A DNA stretch of 64,000 nt, taken from DASPWW01 sp963756745 (GTDB lineage Bacteria > Actinomycetota > Thermoleophilia > Solirubrobacterales > 70-9). A program made the translations under genes and the position numbers. The stretch lies in the NCBI GenBank assembly GCA_963756745.1, contig CAVWOU010000010.1, positions 558,001 to 622,000 of the forward strand, given 5' to 3'. The notes below the pieces were generated by a model. That model was given only the letters and a program-made list of their open reading frames with translations, was not told where the DNA came from and ran no database searches. Every line of letters starts with the position of its first letter. Position 1 is the stretch's first letter. Shown here one piece after another: positions 18,404 through 26,505 of this stretch.

Positions 18404-19615
18404 TCACTCGGCCATGGACGGGTTCTCGAGCACCGTCGCGACGCCCTGGCCCACCCCAACGCACAGCGTCGCGAGGCCGTAGCGCGCGTTGCGGCGGCGC
18501 ATCTCCCACGCGAGCGTCGTGACCAGGCGAGCGCCGGAGCAGCCGAGCGGGTGGCCGAGCGCGATCGCGCCGCCGTTCACGTTCAGGCGCTCCTCGTCGA
18601 TGCCGAGCTCGCGAACGCACGCGAGCACCTGGGACGCGAACGCCTCGTTGATCTCGATCAGGTCGATGTCGTCGATCTCGAGACCGGCGGCCTCGAGCGC
18701 GCGCGGCACCGCCTTCGCCGGGCCCATGCCCATGTACGCGGGGTCGACGCCGGCGACGCCGATCGCGACGACGCGGCCGAGCGGGTCGGCGCCGAGCTCA
18801 TCCACCAGCCGCTCCGAGGCGAGCACGAGGCACGCAGCGCCGTCGTTGAGCGTCGACGCGTTGCCCGCGGTCACCGTCCCGCCGTCGCGAAACGCGGGCC
18901 GTAGGCGGGTGAGCTTCTCGAGCGAGGTGTCCGGCCGCGGGCCTTCGTCCCGCTCCACGAGGACGGGATCGCGGCCGTTCTGCGGCGCCTCAACGGCGAC
19001 GATCTCGTCGTCGAACCTCCCCGACTCGCCTGCATCGACGGCCCGCTGGTGGCTTCGCAGCGCGAACCGATCCTGTTCCTCCCGCCCGATCCCGTAGCGC
19101 TCGGCGACGTTCTCGCCGGTCTCGCCCATCGACTCGGTCGAGTAGCGCTCCGCCATCCGCGGGTTGACCAGCCGCCACCCGAGCGCTGTGTCGTGCATCG
19201 TCTGGGCTCCACGGGGCAGCGCCGACTCGGGCTTCGGGACCACCCACGGCGCGCGGCTCATCGACTCGACTCCGCCGGCGAGGTAGAGGTCGCCCTCGCC
19301 GAGCCGCAGCGCCCGCGAGGCCTGGTTGATCGCGTCGAGCCCCGACGCGCACAAGCGGTTCACGGTCACGCCCGGGGTCTCGACCGGGAGGCCGGCGAGC
19401 AGCACCGCCATCCGGGCGACGTCGCGGTTGTCCTCCCCCGCCTGGTTGGCGGCGCCGAAGTACACGTCGCGCACGCGCTCGGGGTCGATCCCGGTGCGCT
19501 CGACGGCGGCCGCGATCACGTGCGCGGCGAGGTCGTCGGGTCGTACGCCCGCGAGCACGCCGCGGTAGCGGCCCATCGGGGTCCGCGCCGCGTCGATGAT
19601 CAGCGCCTCAGCCAA
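18404..19615 (-). CDS. Acetyl-CoA acyltransferase (thiolase)
   Basis: A 403-residue thiolase. The nucleophilic cysteine is in NRLCASGLDAI (about 90), the histidine in GHPLGCSGAR, the second cysteine in LCVGVGQG, and NEAFA is conserved. It probably performs the thiolytic step that the adjacent operon lacks. The TTG at 19615 follows a GAGGA and avoids the divergent gene at 19638; an ATG at 19648 would overlap it. The peptide ALEAAGLE occurs here by chance, with codons unlike the SnoaL-array tails. Confidence 0.9.
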   Translation of the reverse strand: MAEALIIDAARTPMGRYRGVLAGVRPDDLAAHVIAAAVERTGIDPERVRDVYFGAANQAGEDNRDVARMAVLLAGLPVETPGVTVNRLCASGLDAINQASRALRLGEGDLYLAGGVESMSRAPWVVPKPESALPRGAQTMHDTALGWRLVNPRMAERYSTESMGETGENVAERYGIGREEQDRFALRSHQRAVDAGESGRFDDEIVAVEAPQNGRDPVLVERDEGPRPDTSLEKLTRLRPAFRDGGTVTAGNASTLNDGAACLVLASERLVDELGADPLGRVVAIGVAGVDPAYMGMGPAKAVPRALEAAGLEIDDIDLIEINEAFASQVLACVRELGIDEERLNVNGGAIALGHPLGCSGARLVTTLAWEMRRRNARYGLATLCVGVGQGVATVLENPSMAE

Positions 19616-19637
19616 GGGTCTATCCTCGCACCACCCC

Positions 19638-19961
19638 ATGGAGTTCATGTTCTTAACCCTGGGGGTGATCGGGTTGATCGTTCTGGTCCTCGTCCTCGTC
19701 GCCCGTGCGTATCCCGGGAGCGGCGCGGACCTGCTCGACTGGAAGCCGACCCGGTCGCCGGAGCTCGAGGCTCAGCTCGAGATCGACGACGTGCAGCAGA
19801 TGATCGAGGCCCAGAACGAGTACCGGCGGCGGCGCGGGGCGGAGGAGCTGACGCCCGAGCAGGTCAGCGAGTGGGCGCGGGAGGACGAGGCGCTGCGGGA
19901 GAAAGCTCGCGAGGGGCACGACAAGCGCCTGCGCGAGCTCGAGGACGAGCTGGGCGTCTAG
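19638..19961 (+). CDS. Small membrane-anchored protein with charged coiled coil
   Basis: A 107-residue protein with one N-terminal membrane helix (about 4-23, FLTLGVIGLIVLVLVLVA) followed by a highly charged helical region (QEYRRRRGAEELTPEQVSEWAREDEALREKAREG-like composition). No known family was recognised. It is divergent from the thiolase and 8 nt upstream of the next gene. Confidence 0.7.
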   Translation: MEFMFLTLGVIGLIVLVLVLVARAYPGSGADLLDWKPTRSPELEAQLEIDDVQQMIEAQNEYRRRRGAEELTPEQVSEWAREDEALREKAREGHDKRLRELEDELGV

Positions 19962-19969
19962 TCCATCGC

Positions 19970-20461
19970 GTGGCGCGGGCGCTCCTCGTCGGCTGCGGGT
20001 GCCGCGGGCGCGAGCTCGGGCGCGCGCTGCGCGAGGACGGGTGGGAGGTTCGCGGCACGACGCGCGAGCGGGACCGGTGCGCCGAGCTCGAGCGCGCGGG
20101 GATCGAGCCGGCGGTCGCCGATCCGGACCGTGTGGGGACGGTCCTCGACCACGTCGGCGACGCGACGCTGGTCGCGTGGCTGCTCGGCTCCGCGACCGGT
20201 GACAAGGGGGCGATCGCAACTCTCCACGGTCCACGCCTCGAGCGGCTCCTCGAGGAGCTCGTCGACACCCCGGTGCGCGGGTTCATCTACGAGGGCGCCG
20301 GGGACGCGCCGGCGAACGTCCTGCGCGCCGGCGAGCAGATCACCGTCAGGGCCTGGGAGCGGTGGCGGATCCCGGTCGCGATCATCAAGCACGACCCCGC
20401 CGAGTGGCGCGGCTGGGTCGGCGCCGCCCGCACCGAGATCCATTCCTTGCTCGGCGCCTGA
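19970..20461 (+). CDS. Small Rossmann-like protein
   Basis: A 163-residue protein with an N-terminal LLVGCGCRGRELGRAL, a GxGxxG-like nucleotide-binding turn, and a short alpha/beta pattern (GTTRERDR, GIEPAVADPDR, DATLVAWLLG). It looks like a truncated NAD(P)-binding domain without a catalytic part. It starts with GTG 8 nt after the preceding gene. Function unknown. Confidence 0.68.
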   Translation: MARALLVGCGCRGRELGRALREDGWEVRGTTRERDRCAELERAGIEPAVADPDRVGTVLDHVGDATLVAWLLGSATGDKGAIATLHGPRLERLLEELVDTPVRGFIYEGAGDAPANVLRAGEQITVRAWERWRIPVAIIKHDPAEWRGWVGAARTEIHSLLGA

Positions 20462-20552
20462 CCACTGGATCTCGTCAACTAGCTCCGGACCGCCACCAGA
20501 GCAAAATGCCTAAAATCGGATTGGGTTTACACAAATAGCTTGGAGGTGCGCC

Positions 20553-21398
20553 TTGCCTGACTACGCGAAGGACGTCCTCGTCGACACCGACTGGGTCGCC
20601 GAGCACCTTGACGACGACTCGGTACGGATCGTCGAGGTGGACGAGAACCCGGCCCTGTACGCGGAGGCGCACATACCGGGGGCGATCGGGTTCGACTGGC
20701 GAAACGAGCTGCAGGACCAGGTCAAGCGCGACTTCCTCAGTCCCGAGGAGTTCGGGAAGCTGATGGGAAGCCGCGGGATCTCGAACGACCACACGGTGGT
20801 CCTCTACGGGGATCGCAACAACTGGTTCGCCGCGTACACGTACTGGTACTTCCTCTACTACGGCCACGACAAGGTGAAGCTCGCCAACGGGCCGCGCGAC
20901 AAGTGGATATCGGAGGGCCGCGATACCGAGACCGGAACGCCCGACTACCCCGCGGCGACGTTCGAGGCGACGGCGCCCGACGAGTCGATCCGAGGGCGGC
21001 GCGACGAGGTGATCAACGCCCTCGGCGGCGGCAAGAACCTCGTCGACGTGCGCAGCCCGCAGGAGTTCTCGGGCGAGCTGATTGCGATGGCCGGCTACGA
21101 GCAGGAGGGAGCGCAGCGGGCGGGCCACATCCCCGGTGCGATCTCGGTGCCGTGGGCGAAGGCGGTCAACGAGGACGGGACGTTCAAGTCCGCGGACGAG
21201 CTGCGCGAGCTTTACTCGTCGGCGGGCGTGATCGCCGACGGCAAGCCCGTGATCGCCTACTGCCGGATCGGCGAGCGCTCGGCACACACGTGGTTCGTGC
21301 TCCACGAGCTGCTCGGCATCGACGACGTCGAGAACTACGACGGGTCGTGGACGGAGTGGGGCAACCTCGTGGACGTGCCGATCGAGAAGGACGTCTAG
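20553..21398 (+). CDS. Thiosulfate/mercaptopyruvate sulfurtransferase (tandem rhodanese)
   Basis: A 281-residue two-domain rhodanese. The inactive N-terminal domain includes HIPGAIGFDWRNELQD. The active C-terminal domain has the loop AYCRIGERSAHTW (Cys about 237). The C-R-x-G-x-R pattern is typical of thiosulfate sulfurtransferases (CysA/SseA type). The start is TTG at 20553, supported by GGAGGTG 6 nt upstream. Confidence 0.9.
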   Translation: MPDYAKDVLVDTDWVAEHLDDDSVRIVEVDENPALYAEAHIPGAIGFDWRNELQDQVKRDFLSPEEFGKLMGSRGISNDHTVVLYGDRNNWFAAYTYWYFLYYGHDKVKLANGPRDKWISEGRDTETGTPDYPAATFEATAPDESIRGRRDEVINALGGGKNLVDVRSPQEFSGELIAMAGYEQEGAQRAGHIPGAISVPWAKAVNEDGTFKSADELRELYSSAGVIADGKPVIAYCRIGERSAHTWFVLHELLGIDDVENYDGSWTEWGNLVDVPIEKDV

Positions 21399-21486
21399 CC
21401 TCGGCCGCCTGCAAGCGTTCAGTCACGTGACATAAGCGGCGTCCCGGCCGGGAGGAGAGCGACCCCGGCCCCGCGAAGCACCGGCC

Positions 21487-22191
21487 ATGAGACGGATCGG
21501 GGTTCGAGCCGTGCTGCTCGGGTTGCTGGCGATCGCGCCCGTCAGCGCACCGGGGGCGAGCGCGGCGCTTCCCCACGAGGTGATGCCGGGTGAGACGCTG
21601 TGGTCGATCGCCGCCTCGAACAACCTCACGACCCGGACCGTCGCGGTCTACAACGGCGTCTCCGAGGACACCCAGGTGATCGCCGGGCAGACGATCGAGG
21701 TTCCGACCGTGGAGGAGGGCGCCGCCGCGCTCGCGACCCAGCCAGACCCTGCCGCCGCCGCGGCGGTTCCCGCGAGCGAGCCCGCCCCCGCGGCGGCGGA
21801 GGTCGAGCCGGCGCCGGGAATCCCGTCCGCGCCGGGCATGGGACACATCCCGTCGCCGTGGGGCGAGTTGCACCTGGCGCCGGCCGCCGCGGATGCGTGG
21901 AACGCGATGGCGGAGGAGTCCCTTCGCGTGTACGGGGTGGAGCTCGTACCCGATGGCCCGGTGTCCGCTTACAGGACCTATGAGCAGCAGGCGGAGCTCT
22001 ACGACCTCTACCTGAGCGGCGCGGGCGCGCCCGCGAACGCGCCGGGGACCTCCTCGCACGAGCTGGGCCTCGCTGTGGACGTCGACACACCGCAGATGCG
22101 GTGGGTGATCGACCAGATCGGCGCCAACTACGGGTGGGGAAAGGTGCACGCCCCAGGCGAGTGGTGGCACGTGGACTACGTCGGGGGCTGA
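21487..22191 (+). CDS. Secreted LysM + VanY-type D,D-carboxypeptidase
   Basis: A 234-residue exported cell-wall protein: signal peptide (about 1-28), LysM domain (about 30-75, VMPGETLWSIAASNNL, VIAGQTIEVPT), an Ala/Pro-rich linker (80-120) and a VanY/peptidase M15 domain. Zinc-site motifs are SAYRTYEQQ, SSHELGLAVDVD and EWWHVDYV. It should trim peptidoglycan stem peptides. GGGAGGAG lies about 13 nt before the ATG. It overlaps the convergent Nudix gene by 16 bp. Confidence 0.88.
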   Translation: MRRIGVRAVLLGLLAIAPVSAPGASAALPHEVMPGETLWSIAASNNLTTRTVAVYNGVSEDTQVIAGQTIEVPTVEEGAAALATQPDPAAAAAVPASEPAPAAAEVEPAPGIPSAPGMGHIPSPWGELHLAPAAADAWNAMAEESLRVYGVELVPDGPVSAYRTYEQQAELYDLYLSGAGAPANAPGTSSHELGLAVDVDTPQMRWVIDQIGANYGWGKVHAPGEWWHVDYVGG

Positions 22192-22748
22192 CGCTCGAGG
22201 CGTTCGAAGAGGGATTGGAGGATCCGCGCGGTGGCGCCCCACACGAGGTGCTCGCCGACGACGTAGGTCGGCATCTTGAGCGGGACTCCGCGGCGGATCA
22301 GGCGGCGCATGCCGAACCCGGCGTGCAGCTCGTCGAAATGGAGCAGCAGCACTGCCGCAACCTCGTCGGGATTCGGCTCGAACGCGAGGCCGGCGGGGAT
22401 CAGGCCCACGAAGGCGTGGATCATGTACCCGGTCACCATGGTCGACACGGGAGGCAGCGCGCCCATCACCTCGACCTGATTCGGGTCGAGGCCGATCTCC
22501 TCGTTGGCCTCGCGCAGCGCGCAGCTCAGCAGGTTCTCGCCGGGCTCGGGCCGCCCGCCGGGAAACGAGATCTCTCCGGCATGGCGGCGCATGTCCTCGG
22601 GGCGCTCGGTGAACACGAGACCGGGCCGCTCCGTGGCTCCGAAGATCGCCGCCAGCACCGCGGCGTCGGTGCTGCCTCGCGTGCGCGTCGGCCGCGCCTC
22701 CTGGGGCGGCAACAATACGGCTCTGAGTTCGTCGGGACCGAGGTTCAC
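22176..22748 (-). CDS. Nudix hydrolase, CoA-pyrophosphatase type
   Basis: A 190-residue Nudix protein with the box GGRPEPGENLLSCALREA-NEEIGL. It is preceded by the CoA pyrophosphatase signature LVFTERPEDMRRHAGEISF. It probably cleaves CoA or its derivatives. The frame is open to an ATG at 22808, but that would overlap the divergent nicotinamidase; the GTG at 22748 is preferred, with modest certainty. Confidence 0.8.
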   Translation of the reverse strand: MNLGPDELRAVLLPPQEARPTRTRGSTDAAVLAAIFGATERPGLVFTERPEDMRRHAGEISFPGGRPEPGENLLSCALREANEEIGLDPNQVEVMGALPPVSTMVTGYMIHAFVGLIPAGLAFEPNPDEVAAVLLLHFDELHAGFGMRRLIRRGVPLKMPTYVVGEHLVWGATARILQSLFERLERQPPT

Positions 22749-22795
22749 CGGAGTAGCATCGTGATTGAACCAGCGAGACAGGAGGTGCAAGGACG

Positions 22796-23362
22796 ATGGC
22801 CGAGGCACTTCTGATCATCGACTTTCAGAACGACTTCACGCCCGGAGGCGCGCTCGCTGTGGAGGGAGGCGACGAGATCGGCGAGCCGGTTCGAAAGCTC
22901 GCCGAACGCTTCGACATCGTGGTCGCGACCCGCGACTGGCATCCCCCCGACCACGCCTCGTTCGAAACCGAGGGCGGACCGTGGCCCGTTCACTGCGTCC
23001 GCGAAACCCATGGCGCGCAGTTCCATCCCGCGATGGACGGGATCCCGCTCGACGGCGTCGTCGACGTCGGCCGCGAGCGCGAGGACGAGGGCTACTCGGG
23101 GTTCGAGCACTCGGAGCTCGAAGAGATCCTGCGCGAGCGCGAGGTCGAAAGGGTCTACGTCGTCGGGCTGGCAACCGACTACTGCGTACGAGCGTCGGCG
23201 ATCGACTCAGCGAGGCTGGGCTTCGAGACGGTCGTCGTCGAGGACGCGATCCGAGCCGTGAACGTGAACCCGGACGACGGCGCGCACGCGATCGAGGACA
23301 TGAAGCAGGCAGGCGCCGAGGTCACGACCTCGGAGGAGATCCTCGCGGGCGCCCCGCGCTGA
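22796..23362 (+). CDS. pncA: Nicotinamidase/isochorismatase-family hydrolase
   Basis: A 188-residue protein. The nucleophile cysteine is in LATDYCVRASA (about 128), the catalytic aspartate in IDFQNDF, and the metal-binding segment is TRDWHPPDHASF. It fits nicotinamide to nicotinate conversion in NAD salvage. The lysine expected before the conserved Gly in the 'KG' segment is Val in VVDVGRERED, so the classic Asp-Lys-Cys triad may be incomplete. AGGAGG lies 9 nt before the ATG. Confidence 0.82.
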   Translation: MAEALLIIDFQNDFTPGGALAVEGGDEIGEPVRKLAERFDIVVATRDWHPPDHASFETEGGPWPVHCVRETHGAQFHPAMDGIPLDGVVDVGREREDEGYSGFEHSELEEILREREVERVYVVGLATDYCVRASAIDSARLGFETVVVEDAIRAVNVNPDDGAHAIEDMKQAGAEVTTSEEILAGAPR

Positions 23363-23432
23363 GCGGAGCCTGGGGCTACTGCGTCGCCGTGTAGCGGAAC
23401 TCGGGGTTCGACCCTGGGATTTACGGTGAGGT

Positions 23433-24245
23433 TTAGGCGCGCTTGCGGCCGACCGTGACCATGCACTCGGACTCGACCCGGCACGTCCCGTCCTCGGCCG
23501 TGTTGAACGACTCGAAGAGCGACGTGAGGTCCGCCCGGAGCTCGGGCCAACGCTCGCCAAGCGCCGCCTTGGCCATCACCATCGGGCCGAACTTCTCCTC
23601 GTAGAAGCTCACCAGCTCCTCCACGCTGGGCTTGACGAAGATGACGGTCTCACGGTCGATCTCGACATCGAGGCCGTTCGGCTCGAACATCTCGCGGATA
23701 TGCGCCTCGTCGCCCCACACGGACGGGGGCTGGGCAAGGTCGGGGGGCGGGGGCATGTACTTGCCGACCGTGGAGAACATCGCGCCGGCGAGCCCTTCCT
23801 GCGACCACGTCGCGGTCCCTACGATGCCCCCCGGGCGGCACACGCGAGCCAGCTCCGCGGCGGCCACCGGGTGACGTGGCGCGAACATATGACCGAACGT
23901 CGACAGCACGCGGTCGAAGCTCGCGTCCTCGAAAGGAAGCTCCTCGGCGTCCGCCTCGACCCACTCGACCTCGACGCCCGCTTCGCTCGCGCGGCGACGG
24001 GCGTCGTCGAAGTGCTCCGAGGTGAGATCCGAGCCGACAACCCGAGCGCCGCGAAGCGCGGCGGGAATGGCGACATTTCCGCCGCTGCCGGTGCCGACGT
24101 CGAGCACGTCCATGCCCTCGGCGATCCCGACTCGGTCGAGCAGGCGCGGGCCCACCTCCCGGACGAGCTCGGCGACCTCGTCCCATTCGCCCGCGGACCA
24201 GGTGGCCCGGTTGCGCTCTCTCAGCTCGTCCACCGCGTCTGGCAT
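23433..24245 (-). CDS. SAM-dependent class I methyltransferase
   Basis: A 270-residue UbiE/methyltransferase-11-like enzyme. Motif I is DVLDVGTGSGGNVA (about 44-57), the acidic strand ends VVGSDLT, and motif II/III is FDRVLSTFGHMFAPR. Substrate unknown. It is followed upstream on the same strand by an SDR gene 16 bp away, so the two are likely co-transcribed. Confidence 0.85.
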   Translation of the reverse strand: MPDAVDELRERNRATWSAGEWDEVAELVREVGPRLLDRVGIAEGMDVLDVGTGSGGNVAIPAALRGARVVGSDLTSEHFDDARRRASEAGVEVEWVEADAEELPFEDASFDRVLSTFGHMFAPRHPVAAAELARVCRPGGIVGTATWSQEGLAGAMFSTVGKYMPPPPDLAQPPSVWGDEAHIREMFEPNGLDVEIDRETVIFVKPSVEELVSFYEEKFGPMVMAKAALGERWPELRADLTSLFESFNTAEDGTCRVESECMVTVGRKRA

Positions 24246-24261
24246 CTCGTCTCCTTTTGGC

Positions 24262-25074
24262 TCAGATGATCACCTGGACGCTACCGCCATCGACGCTCCA
24301 CGCCGCGCCGGCGACGTACGAGGCGCGCTCGGAGCACAGGAAGACGATCGCGCCGGCGACCTCGGCGACCTCGGCGAATCGGCCGATCGGCCGCCCGGCC
24401 CCGACGGCTCCCAGGGCCTCCTCGCTGGACGCCGCGCCGGATCGCTCGCGCTCCTGGTCGGCGAGGCCGCCGGTCTCCGTCCAGAGCTCCGATCTGGTCG
24501 GGCCGGGGCAGATCGCGTTCACGAGCACCCCCGCTTGCGCGTAGCGGTCGGCGAACACGCGCGACAGCGACAGCTCGGCCGCCTTCGCGACCGAGTACTC
24601 GGGCATCTGGGGGGAGGGGCGCTTGCCGGAGCTGCTGGACACGTTGACGATCCGGCCCCAGCCGCGCTCGGCCATCCCGGGCACCGCTGCCCGCATCGCC
24701 CGCAGGGGCGCCATCACGTTGAGCTCCCACGCGGCCTGCCAGTCCTCGTCGGGGACGTGCTCGAGATCGCGCCGCTTTGTGCTCCCGGCGTTGTTGACCA
24801 GCACATCGAGCCGGTCGAAACGATCGGTGGCCTCGTCGAGCATCCGCTCGCCTGCATCCGGGTCGGTGACGTCGAGGACGAACGGCACGGCACGGCCCTG
24901 GGCAGGCGCACCCGCGCGCTCGCACTCCTCGGCCGCCTCGGCGAGCGCGGCGGCCGAGCGCGCGACCAGCAATACGCTCGCTCCCTCAGCGCACAGAAGA
25001 CTTGCCGTCTCGCGCCCGATCCCGCGGCTGGCGCCGGTGACCACGCACGATCTGCCCTCGAGGCCGAGGTCCAC
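24262..25074 (-). CDS. SDR-family oxidoreductase
   Basis: A 270-residue classical short-chain dehydrogenase: TGASRGIGRE (about 14-23), NNAGS, the catalytic Ser in VNVSSSSGKR and Y-x-x-x-K in PEYSVAKAAE (about 160). The C-terminus GAAWSVDGGSVQ is typical. It resembles 3-oxoacyl-ACP reductase-like SDRs; substrate not identifiable. Confidence 0.88.
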   Translation of the reverse strand: MDLGLEGRSCVVTGASRGIGRETASLLCAEGASVLLVARSAAALAEAAEECERAGAPAQGRAVPFVLDVTDPDAGERMLDEATDRFDRLDVLVNNAGSTKRRDLEHVPDEDWQAAWELNVMAPLRAMRAAVPGMAERGWGRIVNVSSSSGKRPSPQMPEYSVAKAAELSLSRVFADRYAQAGVLVNAICPGPTRSELWTETGGLADQERERSGAASSEEALGAVGAGRPIGRFAEVAEVAGAIVFLCSERASYVAGAAWSVDGGSVQVII

Positions 25075-25098
25075 GCCGTCAGGCCCGGCGGCGCAGAA

Positions 25099-25500
25099 TC
25101 ATCGCGGCGCCACGGGCTCGACGCGGTCCTCGATCTCGACTGCGCCGGTCAGAGTGCGGTGCACCGGGCACTTCCCCGCGATCACCTTGATCCGCTCCGC
25201 CTGCTCGCCGGTGAGCGGCGCGGGAATCCTGACCTCCACCGAGTAGCGGACGGGTTCCTCTCGCTCCGCCGACTCCCGCGTCGCCTCGACTTCGACCGAT
25301 CCGAGCTCCCATCCCTTGCGGTCCGCGTACATCTCGACGGTCTCCGCCGTGCAGGCGGCGAGGCTGGCGATCAGCAGGCGAGTGGGGGAGGGCCCCTCAT
25401 CGTTCCCGCCCTTCTCCGGCGGCTCGTCGGATACGACATGGTGGCCGTCTACCTCGACCTCGTGGGTGTATCCCTGCACGCGGCGCGCGATCGCGTTCAC
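25099..25500 (-). CDS. OsmC/Ohr-family protein
   Basis: A 133-residue OsmC-like protein. The two redox cysteines are in LLIASLAACTAETVEM (about 50) and AGKCPVHRTL (about 112), as in peroxide-reducing OsmC/Ohr enzymes. The GTG start overlaps the adenosyltransferase stop (GTGA), implying coupled translation. Role: organic hydroperoxide detoxification, or a YhfA-like variant. Confidence 0.85.
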   Translation of the reverse strand: MNAIARRVQGYTHEVEVDGHHVVSDEPPEKGGNDEGPSPTRLLIASLAACTAETVEMYADRKGWELGSVEVEATRESAEREEPVRYSVEVRIPAPLTGEQAERIKVIAGKCPVHRTLTGAVEIEDRVEPVAPR

Positions 25501-26078
25501 GATTCGGCCCCCTCCCGTCCCTGGAACAGCTCGGGATCGTCGGTGTCGGCGAAGCGGGCCATCGCGTACACGAGGTCGGACGCGCGGTTGAGGTAGCGGA
25601 GCACGGCGTCGGAGGCGAGCCCGTCGCTCAGCTTCAGGTCGACCACCCTCCGTTCGGCACGTCGCAGCACGGCGCGGGCGAGGTCGAGCTGGGCCGAAAG
25701 TGCGGTGCCGCCAGGGATGACGAACTTCGGGGGCAGCGACACTCGGTCCATGTATCGGTCGATCTCGGCGTCGAGCGAGTCGACCATCTCGTCGGTGACG
25801 CGGCTGACCGTGTCCTCTAGCCGCTCGCTCGCCTCCGGGGCGGTCGCGAGCTCGGCGCCGGCGACGAACAGCTCGGTCTGCACGCGGAGGACGTCGCGGG
25901 CGATCTCGGCGTCCGCGGATGAGCACATCGAGCGGGCGACGCCGAGCGCCGAGCCCGCCTCGTCGATCGAGCCGTAGGCCTCCGTGCGGGCGTCGGACTT
26001 CGAGACCCGACCGCCGTACCACAGCGACGTGGTCCCGTCGTCGCCCTTCTTCGTGTAGATCTTGACCACTGCGGCCAT
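25497..26078 (-). CDS. Cob(I)alamin adenosyltransferase, PduO type
   Basis: A 193-residue enzyme that makes adenosylcobalamin from ATP and reduced corrinoid. Family motifs are KIYTKKGDDGTTSL (ATP site, about 6-19), the five-helix core, LRRAERRVVDL and LNRASDLVYAMAR. It begins 1 nt after the SnoaL-like gene at 26080 and is translationally coupled to the OsmC gene. Confidence 0.92.
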   Translation of the reverse strand: MAAVVKIYTKKGDDGTTSLWYGGRVSKSDARTEAYGSIDEAGSALGVARSMCSSADAEIARDVLRVQTELFVAGAELATAPEASERLEDTVSRVTDEMVDSLDAEIDRYMDRVSLPPKFVIPGGTALSAQLDLARAVLRRAERRVVDLKLSDGLASDAVLRYLNRASDLVYAMARFADTDDPELFQGREGAES

Positions 26079-26079
26079 C

Positions 26080-26487
26080 CTAGACGGCCGCCTCTAGTCC
26101 CTCTCGCTCTCGTGCGTCGCCGACCGTCGGGTAGCCGGCGATCCTCAATATCAGGTCGCCGCGATAGGTGATGACTTGGGCCCAGTTCAGCTCGACCTCG
26201 ACGCCGCTCTCCCGTCCCTTCCCGTTGAAGTGCAACTCGACCAGGAGCCTGTCGCCGTACTCGGTGAAGCGCGTGGGCCGGACCTCGATCACCTCCCAGG
26301 CGGACTGCATGTTGTCCCAGAAGCGCCTGATCCCGTCGTGGCCCCTGTAGACGGGATCGAAGTCCGGGAACACGCCACTCGTTATCCACTCGATCGCCGG
26401 TGAGGCGTTCTCCACCATTGCGTCGAAGTCGCCGCGATTCCAGGCTTCGTATGCATCGCTAGCGATGCGGACTCGGTCCGAGGCCAC
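26080..26487 (-). CDS. SnoaL/NTF2-like protein (stand-alone)
   Basis: A 135-residue NTF2-fold protein (AYEAWNRGDFDAMVE, VYRGHDGIRRFWDNM, GKGRESGVEVELNWA). It is related to the large array at 37-60 kb but lies 10 kb away. It lacks the array head (it starts MASDRVRIA) and ends EREGLEAAV, only an echo of the array tail. It sits in an ordinary operon with the adenosyltransferase and could represent the ancestral single-copy form. Function unknown. Confidence 0.82.
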   Translation of the reverse strand: MASDRVRIASDAYEAWNRGDFDAMVENASPAIEWITSGVFPDFDPVYRGHDGIRRFWDNMQSAWEVIEVRPTRFTEYGDRLLVELHFNGKGRESGVEVELNWAQVITYRGDLILRIAGYPTVGDAREREGLEAAV

Positions 26488-26505
26488 GGCTGCAGTATTG
26501 CTCGC

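Noticed and set aside
21399..21486. c-di-AMP (ydaO) riboswitch upstream of the LysM-VanY gene
   Set aside because: Such genes often have one in actinobacteria, but only 88 bp is available and the conserved motifs were not found.
26080..26487. This SnoaL gene as part of the array
   Set aside because: It lacks the head, tail, spacer and promoter modules and lies in a different operon.
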